Translations under genes and position numbers: made by a program | Notes under the pieces: generated by a model | Database searches by the model: none | Seen by the model: only the letters and a program-made list of their open reading frames with translations | What the model was told of the DNA's origin: nothing | Source: Desulfovibrionales bacterium GWA2_65_9 | GTDB taxonomy: Bacteria; Desulfobacterota; Desulfovibrionia; Desulfovibrionales; Desulfovibrionaceae | Direction: 5' to 3' | Assembly: GCA_001799475.1 (NCBI GenBank) | Contig: MGTN01000037.1 | Coordinates: 14,450 to 23,389 of the forward strand | Length of the DNA stretch: 8,940 nt | Part shown: positions 1 through 5,144 of the stretch, in pieces | Layout: each line of letters begins with the position of its first letter | How positions within the stretch are numbered: the stretch's first letter is position 1

Positions 1-1123
1 CGGCCAGCGCGGAGGTGTCGCGCTCCAGCATGTCCTCCTTGAGGATGCCGCCCTGGCTGAACCAGGAGAACAGCCCGCGCTCCTTGAGCACCATGTCGTC
101 CTTGAGGTCGCCCTCGGAGATCTGCTTGGCCCCCTCGACAGTGATCTTCTGGATGTAGAGCTTCTTGCCCTCATCGATGACGAAGTTGAGACGCGCCTGG
201 CCTTGGCCTGCGGACTCGATCTCGTGGATGACCTTGGCGTTGTAGAAACCGTCCTTGCGGTACAGGTCGCGGATGGCGCTCATGTCCTCGGCCAGGACCT
301 TGGGGTTCAGCACCGCGCCCTTGCGCGAGTTGGCGACCTTGAGGATGTCGTCGGAGTTCTTCTCCTTGGCGCCCTTGACGCCCAAGGCCAGGATGCGCGG
401 CTTCTCCACCACCTGCACGATCATCTTCTTGCCGCCGTTCACTTCGCGCAGGACGATCTTCACATCGTCAAAATATCCCAGGTCGTACACGGTCTTGAGG
501 TCCGTGTTGAGGACCTTGGCGTCCAGGACCTCGCCCTTCTTGGTGGCCAGGCGCAAGAGCACCACGTCCTTGTCCAGCGCGCTGGTGCCCTCGACGTCGA
601 TGTCCACGATGCGATCCAGGCCAAGCAGGTCGCCCTTCATCTTGGCCACCAGGGCGTCCACGGCAGGGAGCAGGTTGATCAGCCCCTCGCGCGAGGTGAA
701 CACAGGCACCGGGGGCTTCAAGCCGAAGGGGTCGATGACGCGGGTGTCGATGGACAGGGTCTCGCCCAGCTTGCTGAAGCTGCCGGTGATGACATAGCCG
801 GCGTTGGTCAAAAGACCGACCTCTTTGGCAGCGGCGGGAGAAGCGGCGGAAAGCCCTTTGGAGGCCAGGGCGGCATCCACGGCATCCTTGGCGATGACGG
901 AGAAGCCCGCCTCGCGCAGACGGTCGGACAGAAGGTCCGGCAAGCCCTGGCGGAGGTATTTGAGGTCCTCTCCGGCGTTCACCTCAAACGGCATCACGAC
1001 GATGGTGACCTCGCGGGGCGAGGTCACTGCGGAGTGAGAGGGCCGTGGCGCGGCGAAAACGGCCACCAAGACCGTCAAAAGCGCCAGCGCGAGGAAATAT
1101 TTTTTGCTGCTACCCCTGGGCAT
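1..1123 (-). CDS. bamA: Outer membrane protein assembly factor BamA, N-terminal part (runs off left edge)
   Basis: BamA is the Omp85-family core of the Bam complex, which folds and inserts beta-barrel proteins into the outer membrane. Only the first 374 residues are present; the remaining POTRA domains and the barrel lie beyond base 1. Residues 1 to about 32 form a signal peptide (basic MPRGSSKKY, then a hydrophobic core). Residues about 38-165 are an extra domain before the POTRAs, with a TolB-N/CsgG-like opening (VTIVVMPFE, then LRQGLPDLLSDRL). POTRA1 starts near residue 170 (RIVDIDVEGT, with the typical LGYFDDVKI), POTRA2 near 243 and POTRA3 near 323 (LYIQKITVEGA). In E. coli BamA the first POTRA follows the signal peptide directly. 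The ATG at 1123 is supported by GGGAG (1130-1134) six bases upstream. The start lies inside the end of lolD (14-bp overlap), so the two are probably translationally coupled. The family call is secure; the role of the extra domain is unknown. Confidence 0.93.
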   Translation of the reverse strand, partial: MPRGSSKKYFLALALLTVLVAVFAAPRPSHSAVTSPREVTIVVMPFEVNAGEDLKYLRQGLPDLLSDRLREAGFSVIAKDAVDAALASKGLSAASPAAAKEVGLLTNAGYVITGSFSKLGETLSIDTRVIDPFGLKPPVPVFTSREGLINLLPAVDALVAKMKGDLLGLDRIVDIDVEGTSALDKDVVLLRLATKKGEVLDAKVLNTDLKTVYDLGYFDDVKIVLREVNGGKKMIVQVVEKPRILALGVKGAKEKNSDDILKVANSRKGAVLNPKVLAEDMSAIRDLYRKDGFYNAKVIHEIESAGQGQARLNFVIDEGKKLYIQKITVEGAKQISEGDLKDDMVLKERGLFSWFSQGGILKEDMLERDTSALA

Positions 1124-1796
1124 AGAGAACTCCCGAACGCAACTCGAACCGCCGTCCCATGACGCCGGCCAGTTCTATGTTATGCGTTACGACCACGAAT
1201 GTCATCCCCAAGTCCCTGTTCAGGGACACCAGGAGTTCGCCAACCATTCTGCCCGTTTTTTCGTCCAGATTTCCGGTGGGCTCGTCGGCCAGAAGGGCCT
1301 TCGGGCGGAGCAGGATGGCCCTGGCGATGGCTGCCCTCTGGCGTTCGCCGCCGGACAGGGTCGTCACCGCGTGGTCCATACGCTGCCGCATTCCCACCAT
1401 CACCAGAGCCTCTCGGGCCAGTTCCAGGGCTTCAGCCCTGGGCTTCCCGGCGATGATGCCGGGCATGGCGACGTTCTCCAGGGTCGTAAATTCCGGCAAC
1501 AGGTGGTGGAACTGAAAGACAAAGCCCATGTCCCTGTTGCGTATTACGGCCCTGCGCCTGGCGTCCAGGACCGCTAGATTCTCCCCGGAGAAGAAAATTT
1601 CTCCACTTGAGGGCGTGTCCAGGGTTCCCAGAAGGTGCAGGAGGGTCGTCTTCCCGGAACCCGAGGCGCCTAGTATGGCAATGGATTCACCAGGGGCCAC
1701 GGTCAGATCGATCCCGTCAAGCACCCGCAGGCGCTCCCCTGGCCCAGCAAATTCCTTGCCAACGTTGTTCAGGCGGTATAGCGGCTCTTTATTCAT
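1110..1796 (-). CDS. lolD: Lipoprotein-releasing system ATP-binding protein LolD
   Basis: LolD is the cytoplasmic ABC ATPase that powers extraction of outer-membrane lipoproteins from the inner membrane for hand-over to LolA. With the start used here (228 residues, normal for the family) all ATPase motifs are visible: Walker A GASGSGKT at 43-50, Q-loop Gln95, signature LSGGE at 147-151, Walker B LLADEP at 168-173, and the switch histidine His205 in VVTHN. HHLLPEFTTLENV after the Q-loop is typical of the LolD/MacB/FtsE branch. It follows the permease directly and overlaps bamA at its end. The ATG at 1796 overlaps the lolC stop by 8 bp and gives a normal N-terminus (MNKEPLYRL). An in-frame ATG at 1808 would add four residues. 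Neither has a recognisable Shine-Dalgarno site, so re-initiation after lolC is likely and the exact start is uncertain. Confidence 0.94.
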   Translation of the reverse strand: MNKEPLYRLNNVGKEFAGPGERLRVLDGIDLTVAPGESIAILGASGSGKTTLLHLLGTLDTPSSGEIFFSGENLAVLDARRRAVIRNRDMGFVFQFHHLLPEFTTLENVAMPGIIAGKPRAEALELAREALVMVGMRQRMDHAVTTLSGGERQRAAIARAILLRPKALLADEPTGNLDEKTGRMVGELLVSLNRDLGMTFVVVTHNIELAGVMGRRFELRSGVLYAQG

Positions 1797-3018
1797 AACG
1801 CAAGGCATCCGAGGGCTTAAGCGCCGCAGCGCGCCGGGCCGGGTAGATCGTCGACAGGTAGCACAAGGCCAGCGCCGCCACGCCGATCAGCGTCATATCC
1901 AAAAACTCAAGGCGCACAGGCAGATAGTCCACCGGGTAGACATCGCTCGGCAGCTTGATGAACTGGTACTTCTTGAGCAGCAGCGCCACCGGGAGGCCGA
2001 TGCCGTAGCCCAGCGCCGTGCCCACCGCGCCGATGAACGTGCCCTGGTACATGAAGATGCGCCGGATGCTGCGCTCGTCCGCGCCCATGGCCATGAGCAC
2101 GGCAATGTCCTTGGTTTTCTGCATCACCAGCATCACCAGCATGGTCACGATGCTGAACGAGCCCACCAGCACGATCATGGCCAGGATGATGAACATGGCC
2201 GTCTTCTCAAGCTCCAAGGCAGCGAAAAGATTGGCGTTCATCTCCTGCCAATTGCGCACGAAGACAGGAAAATCATGCAGTTTGCTGCGGATCTGGTCGC
2301 TCACGGTCCCGGCCGCGTACACATCCGCCAGGCGCACCTCCAGCCCGGAGACGATATCCCCCTTGAATCCGAGGAGATTTCTCGCCGCGTCAATGGTCAC
2401 GTAGCCCAGGGTGGCGTCGTATTCGAACATGCCCGTCTTGAAGATGCCGGCCACGCGGAACACCCGCACCTTGGGCGTAAAGCCTACTGCGCTCTGGGTT
2501 CCCGTGGGTGAGAGCAGGTTCACCATCTCGCCCACGCCAAGCCCCAGGCGCTTGGCCATCTCCGCGCCGATGATCACCCCGGGCATCTCGTCCTTGTCCT
2601 CCAAATCATTGACGCTCCCGGAAACCATGTCCCGGGTCAGGCTCAAGACCTGGTCGGCGGTGGCCGGATCGATGCCGCGCAGGACCACGCCCTTGACGCC
2701 GCCCTTGGCCGACAGCATGACCTCGGAGTACACAAACGGCGTGACGCCGGTGACGCCGGGCACCTGCCGGCACAGCTCGGCCAGCTCCTGGGGCTGGCGG
2801 ATGCCGCCGGAAAAGGCGCTCACCAGCACGTGGGCGTTGACGCCCAGGATCTTGTCGCGCAGGTCCTTGGTGAACCCGTTCATGACCCCGATGACCACGA
2901 TGAGCGCGGCCACGCCGAGGGCCACGCCGCACACGGCGAACAGCGAGATGATGGCGATGAAGGACTGTTTGCGGAGCGCGAAGATGTAGCGCAGGGCGAT
3001 GAACAGCTCGAAGTTCAT
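1789..3018 (-). CDS. lolC: Lipoprotein-releasing ABC transporter permease (LolC/LolE family)
   Basis: This inner-membrane permease pulls mature lipoproteins out of the bilayer together with LolD. It has 409 residues, the usual length, and the family topology: N-terminal ELFIALRYI followed by TM1 at about 21-45, a large periplasmic MacB-PCD-like domain at about 46-272, then TM2 (about 275-298), TM3 (about 327-350) and TM4 (about 375-392). It ends in the classic tail YPARRAAALKPSDALRYE. The cytoplasmic KTKDIAVLMAMGA segment after TM2 is the coupling region that contacts the ATPase. The ATG overlaps the lysS stop codon as ATGA. Upstream in-frame codons lie in lysS out of frame and are not part of this gene. 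There is no Shine-Dalgarno site; a strong hairpin abuts the start. Only one permease gene is present here, so it may act as a homodimer (LolF-like) or pair with a partner elsewhere; the sequence cannot separate LolC from LolE or LolF. Confidence 0.93.
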   Translation of the reverse strand: MNFELFIALRYIFALRKQSFIAIISLFAVCGVALGVAALIVVIGVMNGFTKDLRDKILGVNAHVLVSAFSGGIRQPQELAELCRQVPGVTGVTPFVYSEVMLSAKGGVKGVVLRGIDPATADQVLSLTRDMVSGSVNDLEDKDEMPGVIIGAEMAKRLGLGVGEMVNLLSPTGTQSAVGFTPKVRVFRVAGIFKTGMFEYDATLGYVTIDAARNLLGFKGDIVSGLEVRLADVYAAGTVSDQIRSKLHDFPVFVRNWQEMNANLFAALELEKTAMFIILAMIVLVGSFSIVTMLVMLVMQKTKDIAVLMAMGADERSIRRIFMYQGTFIGAVGTALGYGIGLPVALLLKKYQFIKLPSDVYPVDYLPVRLEFLDMTLIGVAALALCYLSTIYPARRAAALKPSDALRYE

Positions 3019-4646
3019 GCCGGTCCGGTGGCCGGACCGGCAGGTCCGGATGAGGTTCCGCCGGAGGTGCTCTCCAGCCTGAGCAGCGGGAACAGGATGA
3101 CCTCGCGGATGGACGGGGAGTCGGTCAAAAGCATGACCAGGCGGTCGATGCCGATGCCCTGCCCGGCCGCCGGAGGCATGCCGTACTCCAGCGCACGCAC
3201 GTAGTCCTCGTCCATGAAATGCGCCTCGTCGTCGCCGGCGACCTTTTCCTGCACCTGCTCCTCGAAGCGGCCGCGCTGGTCCACGGGGTCGTTCAGCTCG
3301 CTGAAGGCGTTGGCCAGTTCGCGGCCCACCACGAACAGCTCGAAGCGGTCGGTGATGTCCGGGTTCTCTTCGTTGCGGCGCGAGAGCGGGGAGATGTCTG
3401 TCGGATAATGATAGATGAAGTGCGGCTGGATGAGCTTGGGCTCCACAAAGATGTCGAAGAGCTTGGCCTGGAGCTTGCCCAGCTTCTCGCCCTTGACGAC
3501 CTTCTCGCCGCTCCTGCGCACCAGCGCGGCGCAACGGTCGTAGTCCTTGTAGTCGGCCGGGTCCACGCCGCCGATCTTCTCCAGCGAATCGTGGAAACTG
3601 ATGCGCGTCCACTTGCCCGGAGTCAGGTCGATGTCCTGCTCCTGGTAGTGCACGATGGTGCTGCCGCAGACGTCGCGGGCGACGATGGAGAGCATGTCCT
3701 CGGTCAGGTCCATGAGGTCGGTGAAGTCGGCATAGGCCCAGTAGAACTCGAGCATGGTGAACTCGGGGTTGTGCCGGGTGCTGATGCCCTCGTTGCGGAA
3801 ATTGCGGTTGATCTCGTAGACCTTCTCGAACCCGCCCACGAGCAGGCGCTTCAGGTACAGCTCCGGGGCGATGCGCATGTACAGCTTCATGTCCAGCGCG
3901 TTGTGGTGGGTCTCAAAGGGCCGGGCCGTGGCGCCGCCGGGGATGGGCTGCATCATGGGCGTCTCGACCTCGAGGAAGCCCTTGGCGTCGAGATAGTTGC
4001 GGATGCCGCGCACGATCATGGTGCGCTTGCGAAAGATCTCGCTGGTGCGCGGGGTGACGATGAGGTCCACGTAGCGCTGGCGGTAGCGGGTCTCCATGTC
4101 CTTCAGCCCGTGGTACTTCTCCGGCAGGGGCCGCATGGACTTGGTCACCAGGACGATGGTCTTGGCGCGCAGGGTGAGCTCGCCGGTCTTGGTGCGGAAG
4201 AGATCGCCGGTGATGCCCAGGATGTCGCCGATGTCGTACTTCTTGAAAAGCTGGTAGGCCTCCACGCCCAGGTCGTCGCGGGCGACAAAGATCTGCATGG
4301 CGGCAGTGGAATCCTGAATCTTGATGAAGGTGACCTTGCCGAACGAACGCAGGGACCGGACACGCCCGGCCACGGAGAAGACGCGGCCCACAGCCGCCAG
4401 CCCCTCGTCGTCCAGGTCCGTGTAGCCGGAAGCGATGTCGGCCAGGTCGATGTCCCTGCGGAAGGTGTTGGGATAGAGGGGCACGTTCTCGTCGAGCAGG
4501 GCGCAAGCCTTGTCGATGCGGCCCTTGAGCACGTCGTTCAGTTCATCGCGCGCGGCCAGGGCATCCGCCAAGGGCTTGAAGCGCCCGGCATGCATCGACC
4601 CGGCGCGGCTGTCTGCCCCGCCGTTGCGTTGTTCTTTGTCGGCCAA
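3015..4646 (-). CDS. lysS: Lysine--tRNA ligase, class II
   Basis: This cytoplasmic enzyme charges tRNA-Lys with lysine using ATP. In order it shows: an N-terminal helix ending in LNDVLKGRIDKA; an OB-fold anticodon-binding domain at about 90-180 (GRVRSLRSFGKVTFIKIQD); then the class II catalytic domain, with motif 2 NRNFRNEG (Arg284), THHNALDMKLYMRIAPELYLKR before it, and motif 3 GIGIDRLVML (Arg502). The start chosen is a TTG at 4646, because it alone has a strong Shine-Dalgarno site, AGGGAG at 4656-4661, nine bases away. An upstream TTG at 4691 and an in-frame ATG at 4595 lack one. This gives 543 residues, a little over the usual ~500; part of the excess is a Gly/Ser/Pro/Ala tail after the normal end FPLLR. 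That tail is encoded by a hairpin-forming sequence next to lolC. As first gene of the run it probably sets expression of the Lol/Bam genes. Confidence 0.93.
   Translation of the reverse strand: MADKEQRNGGADSRAGSMHAGRFKPLADALAARDELNDVLKGRIDKACALLDENVPLYPNTFRRDIDLADIASGYTDLDDEGLAAVGRVFSVAGRVRSLRSFGKVTFIKIQDSTAAMQIFVARDDLGVEAYQLFKKYDIGDILGITGDLFRTKTGELTLRAKTIVLVTKSMRPLPEKYHGLKDMETRYRQRYVDLIVTPRTSEIFRKRTMIVRGIRNYLDAKGFLEVETPMMQPIPGGATARPFETHHNALDMKLYMRIAPELYLKRLLVGGFEKVYEINRNFRNEGISTRHNPEFTMLEFYWAYADFTDLMDLTEDMLSIVARDVCGSTIVHYQEQDIDLTPGKWTRISFHDSLEKIGGVDPADYKDYDRCAALVRRSGEKVVKGEKLGKLQAKLFDIFVEPKLIQPHFIYHYPTDISPLSRRNEENPDITDRFELFVVGRELANAFSELNDPVDQRGRFEEQVQEKVAGDDEAHFMDEDYVRALEYGMPPAAGQGIGIDRLVMLLTDSPSIREVILFPLLRLESTSGGTSSGPAGPATGPA
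3019..3049 (-). promoter_or_regulatory. GC hairpin at the lysS 3' end abutting the lolC start codon
   Basis: On the transcript, 3041-3032 (GCCGGTCCGG) and 3028-3019 (CCGGACCGGC) form a perfect 10-bp stem with a 3-base loop; the lolC ATG begins at the very next base. A further CCGGACC at 3049-3043 can instead pair with 3038-3032 (7 bp, 4-base loop), which would open the larger stem. No T-run follows, so it is not an intrinsic terminator. It occupies the place where the lolC ribosome binding site should be, and it encodes the unusual Gly/Pro/Ala tail of LysS. Translational coupling or RNA processing is the inferred role. Confidence 0.6.
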
Positions 4647-4655
4647 AACGGGTAT

Positions 4656-4661
4656 CTCCCT
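4656..4661 (-). promoter_or_regulatory. Ribosome binding site that decides the lysS start (TTG)
   Basis: AGGGAG on the minus strand lies nine bases before the TTG at 4646. It is the only good Shine-Dalgarno match near any in-frame start of lysS, and so favours a non-AUG start over the in-frame ATG at 4595. Confidence 0.6.
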
Positions 4662-4747
4662 GGGATGTGGGGACTCTAAAAAAAGTCTCAAACAAAGCGC
4701 CTGCGCTGGAAGTCTGCCTAAGCCATCCGCCCCTGGCAGTCAAGGCG

Positions 4748-4776
4748 GAGATACGCCGGGGCGCAGGCGAAGTCAA
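4748..4776 (-). promoter_or_regulatory. Candidate sigma-70 promoter for lysS-lolC-lolD-bamA
   Basis: On the minus strand TTGACT (4776-4771, five of six to the -35 consensus) is followed after 17 bases by TATCTC (4753-4748, three of six to the -10). Transcription would start near 4740, leaving a leader of roughly 95 bases before lysS. A second TTGACT at 4743-4738 has a poorer -10 (TAGGCA) after 17 bases. The -10 elements are weak and the surrounding repeats could produce the match by chance. Confidence 0.3.
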
Positions 4777-4835
4777 AGCCAAAGATGGCGCAGCAAAAGG
4801 GCTGGCGGACTCGCAACGCGGAGGCGAGAAAATCC

Positions 4836-4864
4836 TTGACCCTGCGCTGGACTTTTGCTTAAAG
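4836..4864 (+). promoter_or_regulatory. Candidate sigma-70 promoter for tRNA-Asn
   Basis: TTGACC (4836-4841, five of six to consensus) is followed after 17 bases by TTAAAG (4859-4864); TAAAGA, one base on, is an alternative. The -10 is weak. Transcription would start near 4871, about 20 bases before the tRNA, and the bases after the -10 are GC-rich, as is common for stable-RNA promoters under stringent control. The -35 overlaps the second copy of the local repeats. Confidence 0.4.
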
Positions 4865-4872
4865 AAGCCTCC

Positions 4873-4890
4873 GCCGCATGAGCGGCTTTT
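4873..4890 (+). other. Hairpin with T-run directly before tRNA-Asn
   Basis: GCCGC (4873-4877) and GCGGC (4882-4886) pair around ATGA and are followed by TTTT, whose last T is the first base of the tRNA. A longer alternative uses AAGCC 4865-4869 with GGCTT 4884-4888. It resembles a short intrinsic terminator, but no plus-strand gene lies upstream, so it is more likely a structured 5' leader of the tRNA precursor near the RNase P site. Confidence 0.35.
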
Positions 4891-4965
4891 CCCCGGTAGC
4901 TCAATCGGCAGAGCGGGTGGCTGTTAACCACTAGGTTCGCGGTTCAAGTCCGTGCCGGGGAGCCA
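4890..4965 (+). tRNA. tRNA-Asn (anticodon GUU), CCA encoded
   Basis: A complete cloverleaf can be drawn. The acceptor stem is TCCCCGG (4890-4896) with CCGGGGA (4955-4961), all seven pairs perfect. The D-stem is GCTC/GAGC. The anticodon stem is GGTGG/CCACT with one G-U pair, and the loop CTGTTAA carries anticodon GTT at 4923-4925. The T-stem is CGCGG/CCGTG with one G-U pair, and its loop begins TTCAA. The discriminator base is G4962, as expected for asparagine, and CCA (4963-4965) is encoded. It reads asparagine codons AAC and AAU. The gene stands alone, with its own terminator just downstream. Confidence 0.97.
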
Positions 4966-4971
4966 AAAGTC

Positions 4972-5010
4972 AGAGGCCCGTGAGATGCAAGTCTTGCGGG
5001 CCTTTCTCTT
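4972..5010 (+). terminator. Intrinsic terminator behind tRNA-Asn
   Basis: AGGCCCG (4974-4980) pairs perfectly with CGGGCCT (4997-5003) across a 16-base loop, and is followed by TTCTCTT (5004-5010). It starts nine bases after the tRNA CCA, so it should end the tRNA transcript and separate it from the fliK operon. Confidence 0.75.
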
Positions 5011-5103
5011 ATTCAACCCCGCGCCCGGGCCCAGGTGGCAGGATTTTCCCCCCAGAGGCGGCCCGCTCCGCACGCAACTAGCTGAAATTATTGCGAACAG
5101 AAT

Positions 5104-5118
5104 TGGCACGGGTATTGA
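5104..5118 (+). promoter_or_regulatory. Sigma-54 (RpoN) type promoter of the fliK-flgD-flgE operon
   Basis: TTGGCACG (5103-5110), then GGTA, then TTGA (5115-5118) matches the RpoN consensus TGGCACG-N4-TTGC at every conserved base except the last (A for C in the -12 element). The -24 GG (5105-5106) is at the correct distance from the -12 region. The start point would be near 5130, just before the fliK ribosome binding site. Hook genes are commonly RpoN-dependent, with an FlrC/FleQ-type activator; no activator site could be identified in the roughly 90 bases after the tRNA terminator. Confidence 0.7.
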
Positions 5119-5144
5119 AACATGGCGATCCAAAGGAGCACGCC

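Larger units (their letters stand above)
4698..4874. repeat. Non-coding block with nested direct and inverted repeats
   Basis: This is the stretch between lysS and tRNA-Asn. CCTGCGCTGGA occurs at 4700-4710 and again at 4841-4851, with looser similarity continuing for about twelve bases. GCGCAGGCG at 4761-4769 is the inverted partner of 4698-4706, and its GCGCAGG core can equally pair with 4841-4847. Other inverted pairs are GTCAAGG 4739-4745 with CCTTGAC 4834-4840, AGCAAAAG 4792-4799 with CTTTTGCT 4852-4859, and GCGGAGGC 4818-4825 with GCCTCCGC 4867-4874. No convincing gene lies here. It could be a dispersed genomic repeat, a structured leader RNA, or chance in GC-rich DNA. Confidence 0.5.

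Noticed and set aside
203..1162. Long open frame on the plus strand opposite bamA
   Set aside because: It is His/Val/Asp-rich with no motif; the minus strand encodes a signal peptide and POTRA domains.
3019..3041. Intrinsic terminator between lysS and lolC
   Set aside because: The stem is strong, but the next bases are the lolC start codon and contain no T-run, and the genes overlap.
3019..3612. Upstream in-frame extension of the Lol permease inside lysS
   Set aside because: The added residues are an Arg/Gly/Pro-rich out-of-frame reading of lysS; the true N-terminus MNFELFIALRY begins at 3018.
3219..4679. Long open frame (486 codons) on the plus strand opposite lysS
   Set aside because: It is a mirror of the GC-rich codon pattern of lysS, is rich in Val/Gly/His/Leu without any recognisable domain, and the minus strand carries a complete class II synthetase.
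4543..4782. Open frame on the minus strand through the repeat block upstream of lysS
   Set aside because: It runs out of frame into lysS and has no recognisable protein content. The low stop frequency fits GC-rich DNA, although a degraded dispersed repeat cannot be excluded.
4698..4851. Miniature transposable element bounded by the 11-bp direct repeats
   Set aside because: No terminal inverted repeats sit just inside the two CCTGCGCTGGA copies, so a target-site duplication is not supported.
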